DNA from: Erythroxylum novogranatense
Lineage: Eukaryota; Streptophyta; Magnoliopsida; Malpighiales; Erythroxylaceae
DNA: 64,000 nt
Reading direction: 5' to 3'
NCBI GenBank assembly: GCA_029891385.1
Contig: CM057233.1
Coordinates: forward strand, 13,209,460 to 13,273,459
The position numbers were made by a program, and so were the translations under genes. The notes beneath the pieces are model-generated. The model saw only the letters and a program-made list of their open reading frames with translations. It was not told where the DNA came from and made no database searches. Shown here in pieces: positions 43,412 to 56,161 of the stretch (the first letter of the stretch is position 1; each line of letters begins with the position of its first letter).

Positions 43412-43416
43412 AGAAT

Positions 43417-45433
43417 CAAATTATAAAATATAAAATTAAAGCAAATAAAATTTGATGACTCCTTTTAGTTAGGTTTAATTCATAACTATCCAAAAGTTTC
43501 AATTTACTTCTTCATTTTAGTATCATAAAATATAGGGTAAAAACATAAACTTCTTCTGTATTTTAAAATTTTTGGATAAATTTTCTTTTTTTTAATTCTA
43601 AAAATCCTTTTTTTAATTTTAGAAAAACTTTTCTTTTAAACTTCAATTAAAACTAACAATAAAATAGACATAATACGAATATCAAATGTGGAGACTAATC
43701 GAAAGCCACTAATACGATAATTTAACTCAGTTTTAAATCTAACTTGAATGAAATAAATTCTATTTAAATTAATAATTAAGAAAATTTTAAAAACTATTAG
43801 TTTATGTCAGATTTATTTATTCTGTCTTGAATTTAAGAGCCAAGTTAAATTGTCATATAAATAACATTTAATTAATTCACATTATGTTCATAATATATAT
43901 GTTTGTCATTATTTTTTATCTGTAGTCTAAAACAATACATTTTCAGAAAATTAAAAACTGAAAGAAATTTTTCAAAATTTTAAAAATAAAAAAATTGTCT
44001 AAAATTTCTTAAGTTACAAAAGAGGTTTACTTCTTTTATCCTAACATATAGAAAAACTATATCAAATTAAACTCATTTGTACAATTTAGTCTATTCAAAT
44101 AAAAACAAAATCTCTTGTTCCAACTTAGTGCCGGATGTAATCGTAAGAACTTTTATTAATTTAACTTTAATTTTTAAAAAATAGATGCTCATCATACGAA
44201 ACGACTTAAAACATGTCTCCTACAATATCACTTTCTGACAAGGTCATTTCATCCCATTTTCTTTTCATATTGTTGTCTGTTACTGCCTTATCAACAGCTT
44301 CAAAATATCTCTTCTAAGTGAAAATATTTAGTAGATTTTAAGATCATTTAAATTGATTCCTCTGACGGAATTGTATTCAATCAGATACATACGTGTATAA
44401 ATCCAAAGTGTAAGCGTATTGTGTGTTATACAAATTCACATCTAGTAACTGGAAACAGTGATTAGCTTCATTCCCCAAATGTGGCAATGTAGTAATTGAT
44501 TCGCATGTGATATGATCTGAGTCTGAAGGAGATGGTGACATACAAAATTTCCAGAGATGCGATGATGATCATGACTCGCTCACTGTAGGCGGCCATGCAA
44601 ATACATGCAAAAATCATGCTGATGATAACACAGTTCCCAGTTTACCCCATTATTCATTCAACATTTTACTAGACAATCACCTCTTTAGTGATTTGACATA
44701 AAGAAATTTGTCATCATGCATTTGGAACGGCACCTAGCTATGCCCTCATTTCTAGCCGTCCACGTGGCATCAGTCGCGCTGTACCGTCAGCCCCCTTTTG
44801 TGGAAAGCGGATGAGAAGAAAAAACAGTCAAAAGTAGCAGGCAAAAAACGGATGCCGCAGCGCATCTCCGATGTCCGTACACACCTCGGAGATTGGTCTG
44901 CGTGGTGAAGATAAAATGAAAAACAAGGCCGTACATACAGCGGAAATTGTTAAATTAGAAGACAGCATGTTTACTTACCTTAGTCTAATAAGTATCAAAA
45001 TCAAACTCTACTATTGTTTTATGTCGGAAAAGGGCCAAAGTTTTTTTGGTGCAGCCAATCCATAGTATCAAAAGGAACAAATTGACAGCCAAAGAAAAGG
45101 ATAGAAACATACATTATGATTAATCATTCTTGTTGTTAAATGTATAGGACATTATTGAGGATGCATGGAGTTGAAAGGTAGCATGTGCAGTCAAATGAGA
45201 CCCAAAGAAAAAGTAGAAGAAATACAACGGCGCTTATCCAAAACCACTTTCTCAAAACGAGAACATTTACTTGCAAGAGGAGCTTGATGTTCTCTGTTGT
45301 GAAGGTGATAGATGTTGACATTGTAGCTGAGGAGGCAACAGTATTATGATCATAATTATACCTTTATGGAATTATAATTATAAGATTATTAGTTAACGTA
45401 GAATATAGATAGTAGTCGGTTTTTTCTTTTTAA
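43417..45433. other. AT-rich spacer with a G-box
   Basis: 43417-44200 is very AT-rich with no feature. 44200-45130 is more balanced but holds no recognisable coding. A G-box core CACGTG lies at 44761-44766 (CCGTCCACGTGGCATC), followed by a GC-richer 100 bp (44765-44900), as in plant promoters. The open frame 44871-45065 (plus) and a hydrophobic minus-strand frame at 45321-45136 have no known match. If a promoter exists here, its gene was not identified. Confidence 0.4.
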
Positions 45434-45580
45434 ATGTGAGCTTAGCGTAATTGATAAAGTTGTTCCTTTGTGGTCATAAGATCACATATTGAAGTCACAA
45501 AAACAGTCTTTTTATAAATTTATAAAAGAAAAGCTGCGTATATTATGACCTTCTCTAGACTCCTACAAAATTGCAAATCT
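45434..45580 (+). mobile_element. tRNA-derived SINE (degenerate)
   Basis: Starts TGTGAGCTTAGCGTAATTGA, where 'TTAGCGTAATTGATAAAG' resembles a pol III box A (TTAGCTCAGTTGGTAAAG). GATCACATATTGAAGTCAC resembles box B. Then AAAACAGTCTTTTTATAAAT and GCTGCGTATATTATGACCTT match the body of a widespread plant SINE ('AACAGCCTCTT...GGCTGCGTAC...GACC'). The 3' end and target duplication are unclear. Many CpG-type substitutions suggest an old copy. Confidence 0.7.
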
Positions 45581-45830
45581 TATACATTAAATACGTTGAA
45601 TTTAGTCAGTTTTTTTACGATAACATAAAAAACATAATTGGATACTTTTATCTTGATAAATAATATATTTGACGAAAATCTCTACAATTGAATTCATGTC
45701 CTAAGATCCATTTGAAAAATATAATTAGGGAAGCATTGGTATAACAACCCACAATTTATTTATTTTTTGTTACAATAGAAGACAAAATTAGAAAAAAATT
45801 AACTAAACTACGGTACGGCGGTATGCCGTA

Positions 45831-45914
45831 CTAATTTGGTCCAGGTACAGCAGCACAAACCCACGAATTATACTTCTTGTGCCCGAATGGTCCCTTTTCA
45901 ATACATGCAAACCA
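45831..45914 (-). other. Candidate terminal exon of an unidentified host gene
   Basis: On the minus strand a good plant splice acceptor (GCTAACTCAGCTTATTTGCAG, here split: branch-like GCTAAC, then TTATTTGCAG) precedes 27 codons and TAG at 45833-45831. The peptide has varied, protein-like composition: WFACIEKGPFG, HKKYNSWVCAAVPGPN. Base composition is higher in GC than the flanks. I do not recognise the family. It might pair with the candidate exon at 47665-47782 since both would be in phase 0, but no upstream exon with a start was found. It could equally be a chance frame or a gene relic. Confidence 0.25.
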
Positions 45915-47001
45915 CTGCAAATAAGCTGAGTTAGCAGCCTCTAAATGATCTTATTTGATTATGCAAAAAGTCGAGGGAATAATCTAATAGTAACTACTTT
46001 CTTTCAATGATTAAGAGGTTCCAAGTTTGAGTTGCTCACTAAATGAGGTTGTCTTTTAAAATGGGGTAAATTAAGTGGATTAATTGTTTCTTTGGTTAAA
46101 AAGTAAAAAACAAGTAATCCATGATGATGAGGAAAGTAATAATGTTGATTTGAATACTTAACATTCCAAACAGCACTATGTATATACTACATAGGCCTAG
46201 ATAGAGAAGTGCCTAGAAATAGCATTCATGTGATACGTTTGCATTCCCTTCTTAATCATAATCATAATCCAGCCTGTTATTGACTGGACCCCAACATTTG
46301 AAGCTGACATTGTAGGGGAACATAATTAATTAAATTGATTCTTTTCAGTCATCATTTCATGTAAAGTTTCACACTTTCTTTAATTTTTTTCTTTTTGGAC
46401 TAGAAATTACAATTATGCTTTTTTCCCCTTATAATTCGTTAATTATCTCAATCTACAACTTAGGGATATGCTTAATATATCCCATCAGTTGCATAAGATA
46501 TGATGACATTACAGAATTGCTGTGGAGCAGGCAAAAGGACACAAAGGATAGAGAGCTAAAGCAACATCCAAATAAGAGAAAGCAACCATTAATTATATGT
46601 GGATGGTGTCCAGAGATAAGGTAACCCAGTAAGGAGGTAGAGCTAAAAAGATACCCACCAGAGAATCAGTTTATGTAATGAAGAAGTGTTGGACCGATTA
46701 AGAAGACCATCGAGAAGTTTTATCCGATCCATATAAAAGAAGTTTTATCCGATTGCTCATTTCCACAATCAACTTTAAAGTGTGCTATCACGTCGTGCTC
46801 TAGTTAAGTAATTCACGGGAATAGGATTCTTTGAATCAACCACTGAAGAAAGTACAGACTTTACTTCCCCTCAATTAGGTTTCTCACCTGCGCGCGAGCA
46901 CACACACACAAATCCTTCATTTAATGCATGATACAATTAATTAACTAATCACTACTTAATCATAATCATGCATTTTTGCTTCTGATGGTGAACTTTGATA
47001 A
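45915..47001. other. Spacer between candidate exons
   Basis: No gene recognised. A tRNA-box-like stretch at 45990-46040 (GAGGTTCCAAGTTTGAGTTG) may be a second degenerate SINE. AGAAGTTTTATCCGAT is directly repeated at 46712 and 46739. A CA microsatellite follows CGCGCGAG at 46890-46910. The minus-strand frame ending at 46775 (VVDSKNPIPVNYLTRARRD) is protein-like but unplaced. Confidence 0.4.
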
Positions 47002-47254
47002 TACTCTCCCTTATTTAAAATAAGTGTCATTTTAAAAAGATGTATGCTTATTAAAAAAGTTAGTGAAATGTTTGATATACCCTTATTAATTGCATGTTGA
47101 ATTGTTTTAAAATGTAATCAGTATAATTAGGATGTGAGAAAATTAAAGGATAATTTTAAAATAAAATTATAAACGTCGTAAAAAATCGTGAACGATATTT
47201 ATTTTGAATAATTAAAATCCTTCGAAAACGACACTTATTTTGAATAGAAAATAA
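47002..47254. mobile_element. Stowaway-like MITE (degenerate)
   Basis: Left end CTCTCCCTTATTTAAAATAA, then GTGTCATTTT. Right end reads AAAACGACACTTATTTTGAA. These are inverted repeats of the Stowaway (Tc1/mariner) type 'CTCCCTCCGTCCCAAAATAAGTGTCGTTTT', with TA at both outer edges. The interior, about 190 bp, is AT-rich and noncoding and includes an extra CGATATTTATTTTGAATA segment. It needs a transposase in trans. Confidence 0.75.
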
Positions 47255-47664
47255 TATAGATGTTAAGAGTAAGTTTTATAAATTTACAGACACCTACAAA
47301 ATAGTTTATTATAAGGTAGAATTTAATTTTCATTAACAATTGGAAATTACACTTTCTTTAATAGCTTGCCATATCTGTGCTTTTGATTTGTGACTAACCT
47401 ATCTGACGAATACGACTATCACGTATGCCCAAGGAAATGTAGAAGCTTTCAACTGAATTTTCAATGTATTGAAAGTAATGAGAAAAGGATACTGTTAAAA
47501 CTATGTGTCCTTGATTAAAGTAACCATAGGATTGCTTCTTTGTCAAGAAATCGGTTTTCAACAAGTCATTATATAATTGCTTCAACACAAAACGTTATAC
47601 AAACGTACAAAAGTGGCGTTAGTACAATGGACACTTCGAACTAGTTCTTTATTAATCAACTTAC

Positions 47665-47782
47665 CCACTGGGCAAGATGGGCCATTGGATCATCTGGGAT
47701 CGGAAGGTTACTCCAGAGACTGACTGAATTGGACCCAGTAAGCAAGGTAGCCCATTGATTAATTTGTGCTTTAAAGGCTTGG
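47665..47782 (-). other. Candidate internal exon of an unidentified host gene
   Basis: Minus strand, 118 nt: an acceptor-like ATCTAG precedes the stretch and a strong donor GTAAGT (47664-47659) follows it. It is open for 39 codons with protein-like composition: AFKAQINQWATLLTGSN, then SLWSNLPIPDDPMAHLAQW. GC content is above the surroundings. No family recognised. The acceptor has a weak pyrimidine tract, so the 5' edge is uncertain. Confidence 0.25.
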
Positions 47783-48640
47783 CTAGATCACCTTATAATC
47801 GAGATCAACTTGTTCGAAGAAATAAAATGTTCATAGGCTTTTGTTAAATAATTAAGGCTCTATTCGAATTTTACAGAAGCGATGTAATATGACCAAGCAT
47901 GCTTACTTCAGTGAAACGGAGAAGAAAAATGAAGTGAAAATGACATGACAAGTGATACAAAAATTCAAGATCTAATGTTCTCCTAAATAGTTCTTCATCA
48001 CCTACGACCAATAGGAGTTAAATTAAACGTTTTGTAATTGAAAGAAAAAGAATTCATAGACCTTCACTAATGAATGCGAGAGAAGGTAAAACTATATAAA
48101 TGCCTCCTAAAAATAAGAACCTAGAAACAAGAGATATCAAATATAAACAAATCTACAGTGAAATGATAAATTTAAAGGCCATTTCGAAGAGCTTTTCCCA
48201 CTTTCCTACATGCTTGCTCCCCTTTTAATTGTCGATTGGTGCTACCTCCCTTTAGTTTGTCTTCTTTCTTTTATTTATTCCTTTATGTTTTTTAAAATTT
48301 AAAGAAATTTCATTGACTATAGTAAAACTATTTACAAATTCAAAAGGAGGAGTCTTTGAAAGAAATCCAAAATTTCTCACTATAATGGTTAAAGTATAAA
48401 TCTATTATACTATGTAAAATAAATAAATAAAGCCTCCATCTTAATTTCATACAAGTTGTTAGTTTATGTGAGACTTCTTTGGCAATAACCAAAGCTCTGA
48501 TCTCATTGAAAATATTATTAGCTAAATGGATTTCCAAGTTTGTCCCCTTTTGTAGATCCTTCTGTTCCTTTCCTTTCGTACTTTGTAGATTGTAAGTGTA
48601 AAAGCAGTGTTGAAGAGTATTCCATCATCCTTTTGTGAGT
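47783..48640. other. AT-rich spacer with a possible LINE scrap
   Basis: No gene recognised. On the minus strand 48537-48430 reads NIFNEIRALVIAKEVSHKLT and MKLRWRL, similar in style to the extreme C-terminus of plant LINE ORF2, so it may be a small LINE fragment. A short minus frame at 48265-48170 (RQLKGEQACRKVGKALRNGL) is unassigned. Confidence 0.3.
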
Positions 48641-49816
48641 TAGAGACGTTAATGTTAACAATGATTATAAATTATAATTATAATTCATATTTAGAATAAG
48701 ATAAATTAAAAAATACTATTAGAGAAGTGCTCTAATGGCAATCACCTTTAGCACTTATTGTACAAATCATTTTCTGATTGATAAAGGCATTTTTCATTAT
48801 TTCGATGTTCATATATTTATGGATTTGATGTTGATCTTAAATTGATTTAATCAAGTTTTTAATACAAAACATAACAAGGAGGAAATCATGATGAGATCAT
48901 GATAATGAGATTCCTATCATGTGTAATTATGTTAGTATCTAAACTTTCCCTAGTCATAGGATTAATGAGATGGGATTAATCCAAATAAACTATTACATGC
49001 TATATTTCTTGATTGGATCAAGTAGTAGATATCATAAGCTGTAGACATGAATTGTTTAGAGTTAACATATGGATGCTTACAATGGGTAGTAAGTACATTG
49101 GATTGACCTACAACGAGACAATCATATGTATATTCTATTCTAGTGTCAATGATAGTATCATCATAGCAATGGTGCAAGTATCTTTTGACTTGAGATGCTC
49201 AAGGATATCTTAGATACTGATCCTGTTCTTTGACTTCATTCATCGGTGTCTTTCAGGAGTTACTCATAGGGCGGTGATTGGGTACAGCTTGAGGTATTCG
49301 AAGATAATTGAGTAGTCAATAAAGGATTCACCACTCCTTATAGAAGGAGATGATACCCACGACCTCTTGCTAGATTCATTACTCAGAAGTCTCTGGCCGA
49401 ACTAGATATGTGTCATAAAGAGAGTCTTCAATGATACATACAATAATGAGATTTTCAGGACAAGATCCAATATTACTTGGACTAGATGTGATGTAGTTAG
49501 TCTAGTGGGAGTTGACACTTTGACCATACTCTAAACTAAGTGGGGTATAGATGGTGAAAGGATAGATTGCATGGCAACATTACGTATGGAAGGGTTCGTA
49601 GTCAAACCACTGACTTTCTAGTCAATTAGGAGTCATGGCGTGTTGCTAGATACTACTCTTGACTTACTTGAATTAAGTGTTAATTCAAGTGGCTTGTAAG
49701 GCCTCAAATTGTACCTTAATTGGAATGTTACATATTCATGAAAGTACATGTATGATAGGTGCTAAAATTTGTGATATGATTGAGAATTTCATATGTCTAG
49801 AATTTTGGTCTAATGG
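48641..49816. repeat. Unclassified repeat-like region hosting the next LTR
   Basis: Noncoding, with evenly mixed composition unlike the AT-rich spacer on its left, and with short inverted motifs (GGATTAATGAGATGGGATTAATCC region at 48959-48982). The sequence resumes after the inserted solo LTR at 63973 (ATCATACTTAGTGAAGTGG). The texture is that of an old LTR or other high-copy repeat, but neither ends nor duplications were found. Confidence 0.35.
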
Positions 49817-51180
49817 ATCATTGTTGGGTTCGGGCCCCGTATGTTCGAATCCCGAGGCAGCCCCTCGGGTCTCGCCGACGTCGGGCACCCAAATACCGTC
49901 AGACCCGATCCCAACATCCATACAAACACAATATATATACTCGTATATATACATACATTCTTCACACGCATTCTAAACATGCATTAATCATCTCAAATTC
50001 ATAAAACATATGTCATTGACATTCGTAGAAATTCAACCAGTATTCTCAAAATATAACACAATACAAAACGAAATTAAATCCCCAAAATACAAAAGTATGC
50101 TCCATGATGAAATGTTGGTAGGCTAACCAAAGTACTAACTTATACAAGACTTCTAACTAGCTTGACGTTTCCGATGCCTTGCAAGGTCGACAATCATCTC
50201 GATCTGCACCTGAGGAGGGGAGAGTAATGGGGTGAGCTGCGAAGCTCAGTGGCATATACGTTTATAGCCATTGGCAACGAGCCACGCAATCAAGCAATAT
50301 ACATATCACTAGGAAGTCATAATTCATCAATTTATTCACATTCATTCGTAATTCATGCAATTTCTGTTTCTCAACATAACAATCATTATGCAACAAATCT
50401 ATCAAATCCATCATATGTTATGCTCATATGCTCATCAAATCAATCATGTATGCATAACCAATTGGCTCGAGAGTTCCGTAAACGATCCGGATAACCCAAA
50501 GGTAAATCCGTAAACTATCCGAGTCCGATTTCTCAAGGATCTCGTTGCCACAAGCGGGCAGCCGGGAGAAGGCTTTACTATCAACGTGCACGTGACTCCA
50601 TCCGTAACTCTCTTACCCAAACAAATCACATAATCCATTCGATTCATGCTCAAAGCTTTTTTTATATTTTCTCAATTCTCATTCTTGTCCATTGCCATAA
50701 AGGCCTATCAATCCATGCATAATCATAATCAAAATGCACATTCCATAATTCTCATATCATTCAATACCATCAAGGTCCTATCATGCAAGCAAATAAGCAC
50801 ACACAAGGCAATTTGCCCATACACACAATAACCATAAACATATTACCCACCTAGTATCGCTTGAGTATCAGACTCACGGTTGTCCTTCCTCTTGCGATTG
50901 GGTCAAATCAGCTTGGTTCCCTATAATAAACCAAGTTTTCATACAATTAATATCCATAGCAAATATTCAGATAAACTCGAAAAGCAAAAAGTAAAGCACT
51001 AAAGGTCTCCATCCGACTCCCATCGAAAATCTCGAACTCTTCGAAACAATTTCCAAACTTCCCTTTTTCAAACAACTCACAGTCTTTTATGTCTAGATCA
51101 CAACGAATCCAAAATCACCTCAATCGGACATCCACACCAAAAGATATCCCCAAAAATATGAAAAACTCACTTTCGAAGCA

Positions 51181-51365
51181 GGGGGTTCGCCATGGCGAAG
51201 GGCGCTTCTTGTGGCGTGCACACCGTCTTGGCATGGCATGGCGCCTCTTCTTGACGCGCGCGGCGTGCACATGGTGCACGCGGCGTGTCACTCCATCTCC
51301 GCTCGCCGCGGCGTGCTCTTGCGCACGTCGCGACGTGCGGGTCGGAGCTTCGACTCCGAACCTCT
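51181..51365. repeat. GC-rich palindromic island in the 2.2-kb LTR
   Basis: About 185 bp of very GC-rich DNA in an AT-rich LTR, made of short inverted units: CGCCATGGCG, GGCGTGCACACC, GCATGGCATGGCGC, GACGCGCGCGGCGTGCAC, GTGCACGCGGCG, CGTCGCGACG. Strong hairpin potential and high CpG density. Confidence 0.85.
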
Positions 51366-51899
51366 CTTTCCTGCGATTTCCGACCTCAATCTTCTCCCAA
51401 ACTCAAATGCAACACAAATAAGCCTTATATCAAGTCTCAAGCTACATTTCTAACCCATTAATCAACTCAAAATCAAGCACAAAACTAGCAATCCAACGAA
51501 ATCTAACCCTCTTTCCTTTCAAACCCTAAAACCATCGATTCTTAAACATTCTAGCCATTTTAGGTTTAAATCTAACCATAACAAGTTTAACACAAGCATA
51601 ACTTACCCGAAATCACTTCGAATCAGTCGGAAAACGCAAAAATCACAAAGTCTTTCTTCTCTTCCCACTTCCTCCTTCGACGACGTCTCTTCTTCTTTCT
51701 TCTTCTCTTTTCCTTCTATTCCTTTCTTTTCCTTTTTTCTTCTTTTCTTTTCTCTTAACCTAAGTCATGGAACAAAAGACCAACTTACCCCTCTATTCAA
51801 GCCTAAACCCATTCCAACTTAAATGAACTTCCCAAAATGCCCTCACATAATTAAATCCTCTAATTCTCATTTAACCACAATTAAACGCAATTATACCTC

Positions 51900-54800
51900 T
51901 GTAACACCCCACTCCCGAGTGACCCGAACCCGATATCGTTGGTGATATCCGAGTCCGTGCCCCGCGAGGGTGGCGTACTACATCAGTCGATTAAAACTCA
52001 GTATACTTTTTTTTTATCACATACTTTGGCCCGGTAAAAACAGTAAGTAATTTAAGCCCATGAGCAACAATAAACTATTTCCAGTTATTACAAACAATTA
52101 ACACTCATTACAGTCAGGCAACAATAATGCAATTATCAATGTGTAAAAACAATAACACCCCAATGGGCTTAGTCCAAATACAAAGCATTGTTATACAATG
52201 ATTGCGGAACACAATTTGGTAAGACACTAATGCAGACACAAACTGATCCCGACTTCTTTCTTTTACTTGTATACAGTACTCCCGTGTCAAACGGGGTATT
52301 CTTCAAGACCTGAAAAATAGATGCAAATTTTGGGTGAGTTTTGCGAACTCAGTGAGTGACCATCATCGATGGTCCATCCAATCACATAACATATAACACA
52401 TACTTTCATTTCCATTAAGTCACATTTCATATTCCCTATCACACCTCACATTCACATACAGTTTCATATTTTCATTATGTCGATACAATGTCATCTTCAA
52501 TATAATCAAATCGCTCATTCAATCAAGTTTATCATTCCCATTCAACACACAATGTCACATTCCCATTCAATACAGTGTTGCAGTCCCATTCAATACAAGT
52601 AATTCAACCAATCACATTCCGTACAATCAAATCAATCATGTTATGCATATGTGCATGAAACCCACTTTCCATTTAATTTCTTTATTGTGACCGAGTGTCT
52701 AAAGCATCCCGCACTCCAATAGATATCGGGCTCATTGAAACTATCCCATATAGGGCTCATTGTGAATCGTCCCATAAAGGGCTCATTATAAATCGTCCCA
52801 TAAATGGCTCATTGTCGTTGAGCACGAGGCTCTGAATCGATGTCGAGCATGAAGCTCTTTACTCATTGTTGACTACTCTGGTCACAACTCTCATTATCTT
52901 TCATAAATTCATGCGATGGAATGTCTTATGCATATTTGCATGCACTCATCAATCATAGTTACTATCATCGGACCGTAGTCCGGCATTCGACATCAATTAA
53001 GTCACATTTCATTTATGTGCAATTATGCATGCAAGACATTTTAACAATCTCAATATATACACTTAGGTCATCCCATTCACATTCAAGGAGCACTTCAATA
53101 ACGCAATTCCAAATACTTAATTACTCACCGGACCTCCTGACTGGAACCCATATTTAATCACAATTAATAAAATAAATCAATACTCATTCAACATATAACA
53201 AAAGCAAATAACTAATAAATAAGACCATCTAGGTCTACTCACAGTACTCTCCAGATTTGCATTGGTTTCCAATTTCTGACAATGCCTGAGTGCGGACATT
53301 TATCCTGCACTACAAATTGATGCCATATGCACACATTAATCACTTTGCATTCTCATTCATGCACAAATATAGAATAAGGACAATGCATGTTCATGATATT
53401 CCCGGCCTTAATCCAAATTTTTTTTCAACAATAAAATCCGTAAAAAAATTAGAAATTCAATGGCGGCGACGGTCGCAATTGGACCTCTATAGGTCCCCGA
53501 TTAAACAAAGCAGTAATTAAAGGCTCCGTTACCGGGGCCACGTCAATTTCTCGTCCAAAAATTCCCAATTTCTTACAAAATGAAATTAAATATTCTACGA
53601 ATCCGATGCCTCAAGAATCAGGTCAATCGGACGTCGGACGGAAAAGTTATACATCAAAGAAATCAAATCCAAAATTAAAACAAAATCTCCTCTGTGGCTC
53701 GCGAGGGTGAGCTGTCGCCCTCGCGAGTCTGGCCGCTGACCTCGTCTCGCGAGGGCGAGTCGTCGCCCTCGCGAGAGGCGAGCTTTCAGCTCGCCTCGCC
53801 CTCGCGAGTCGTCGCCCTCGCGAGTCGTCGCCCTCGCGAGGGGCGAGATTTCAAATGCCTTCGCCCTTCTTTTTCTTTTTCCAAACCGAACTTCAATCAT
53901 TCATAACTTTTCCCACACAATTCAGAAAATTACAAACCATATGTCGTTGGAAAGATTAAGAAAAACTCTACAAGTTTTATGTAGAGCACAAAAATCAATT
54001 TCACCCCTAAGGGTGACAAAAATCCAGTCAAAGCCACTGCCTACTCAACACCTCTCAAAACAGTGCTGTACTTTACAAATTCAGTAACCTTTATTCTCTT
54101 CAGTCAAAAATTACACAATAAATATTCTCAGGAAGACCACAAGGTTCTCTACAACTTTTATGAACAGTCTAGATTCAAATTCAATGGCTAATTAGGTCAA
54201 ACAATTTAGTGAATGCTACCGCTCCTGAAAGTACTCAAATTGGATAGTAATTTTTCAAGCAGTATAACTCCTTGTTCAAAAGTCGAAAAATTGCATACTT
54301 TATACCCATAAAAAGATAAAACACAGTACTACACTTCTCATAAAGGGCTCAGAATCCAATTTCATCATTAACCAATTTAAAACAGTCCTGCAAGTTACTG
54401 CCCTGTTCAGCAGTTCATGACCTAACTTCAATCCAATCTTTGAAAAATCATAAGTCCCAATTCTGTTATCTAAAAATAGCATGCTATATACCATTTTCAA
54501 GATAATTGTTTCCTCTACAACTCTTCAGAAGATCACCTAAGCCAATTCAATTCACACAAATTACTAAAATTGCCTCTAAACAGAATAGTCACAATACCTA
54601 CACTGATAGCTAAGTTTCACCAATTGCTCACAATCAGTCAATATTCCACAGTGGATATCTCCCAATATACAGATCGAAAATTGAAAATCAGGGGCAATGG
54701 AAAGCTAACAATATAGGCTTCAACTCTCATGAAGACTATTGACAATAATTCCTCTCAATTAATTTAGAAAATCATCAAAACAATCAGGTTATAAATCCGG

Positions 54801-56161
54801 ATACTGTTCACCTAAGTCAAAACAGTAACTTTCCAAGCCAAATTTCAACCTCTTAGAGTTACAATTTGACAACACCTATTTCATACAAAAATGTAGCCAA
54901 CAAACCAAAGTTTCAGTGGGCAAAATCTTGCCTCAATTGCATAACCACACAATGAGTTATGCTAAAATCAGTGTAATAGGTCAAAGTAAATTTTCCAGCA
55001 CTTATGTCTAAACCATCTTCTATGGTTTCTATACCATTTCCACCCCATTTCTAAACCAGCAAACATCCTAAGTAATTAAGAATTCAACCCATACCTCTTC
55101 AATACCTTCACCTAAGCATTTTAACTAAAATTGGCAGCACCTTTCCTTAATAAATTCCTACTTATCCAACATCATATAGGTAATCAAATACATTCCCATC
55201 ACACTAATCCATCTATGACCACTCTTACATTAATCAAAACCTTAACCTTATACCCACTAATTCAGGCCATACTTATCATCAATTTAAGGCCTCAATTAAA
55301 TGCATCAACAACCATGATTCATCAACTACATGATCAAAGCATAATTAAAACTTAACTTAATCACTTACCAATTCAAGCTTCCACTCTTTCCCACTCTCCA
55401 ATCACTTCACTTTCTTCCTTCACTTCTAAAGCCCATATATGGCTATCACCTTGGATAGAGACTTAAGCTCATATGCAAGTAAAGAGGGCTCTTAAGGTTG
55501 ATGGAAGGTGACTTAAGAGAGAAACAAAAAAGAGAAATCAAAGGAGATGTAAAGGAAGTAAGTTTTCGATTGGAGGAAGAGTATTTAGCCTTTAAACCCA
55601 TTCATTTCTTCTATTCCTTAAGGCATAACCGAGAGGAGCACTCTAGCATAGGACAAGGAGCATTAAATTAAGAGGACAAGTGGCACTTCTTAGAAAAAAA
55701 CAAAATAGGTATAAAACAAAACTCTTGTATAGGATTTAGAAATCCTACTACAATTTGACCCATTCTAGTTCAATGACCCTAATTTCAATCCCAAAATAAT
55801 ATACCCAATAATTCAGTACCAATGGGTAGCAATTTTGCTACCAAAATCGATCGGTTCACCAATTGGCGATTTTTTTCGATCCGAATTTTCTCCGGAAAAT
55901 TCCAGAAAAATTCCTATAATTCGGTAAAATAGAAAACAATTTATGGCGACTCGAATAATTTTTCAAACCCATTAACCACGTTAATCCCAATAAAATTATG
56001 CGAGGCACATAAACCGAATATCATGTATGCATGCACGGTAAGTTCATGTGCACAATTGTGACTATGTAGCAATCCTATTATGCATAAGCGGTCCATGAAA
56101 TCCCAATCTAGCACATCCTATACCAATTTACTATTCTACCCTTCCAGTGGGGGATGTTACA
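51900..56161 (-). repeat. 3' LTR of the LARD-like element
   Basis: TGTAACACCCC to GGGGGATGTTACA. In plus-strand order: conserved end block with GATATCCGAGTCCGTG; a cluster of four 'CCCATA(A/T)AGGGCTCATT' repeats (52735-52815); GC-rich island 53691-53857; long AT-rich part; and the TACCCTTCCAGTGGGG end. Collinear with 59601-63864. The first 2 kb differs at many CAG/CTG sites; the rest is nearly identical. Confidence 0.93.
53691..53857. repeat. CGCG-palindrome island in the LARD LTR (copy A)
   Basis: About 165 bp built from CTCGCGAG, GAGGGCGAGTCGTCGCCCTC and GCGAGCTTTCAGCTCGC. TCGCGA occurs about nine times. It is absent from the related solo LTR at 11053-15085, where the flanks join without it (near 12690). 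Copy B lies at 61375-61552 and has several CGCG changed to CATG. Confidence 0.88.

Noticed and set aside
49830..49870. Possible tRNA (GTTCGAATCCC box B-like)
   Set aside because: No matching box A or cloverleaf; the motif is part of the terminal sequence of the solo LTR starting at 49822.
54300..54500. Near-identical 66-codon minus-strand frames at 54300 and 62000
   Set aside because: Same explanation: collinear LTR positions. One residue differs and nothing suggests coding.
55131..55355. Identical 74-codon frames at 55131-55355 and 62834-63058, as a duplicated gene
   Set aside because: They lie at matching positions of the two LARD LTRs, so they are identical because the LTRs are; no protein family and low-complexity composition.
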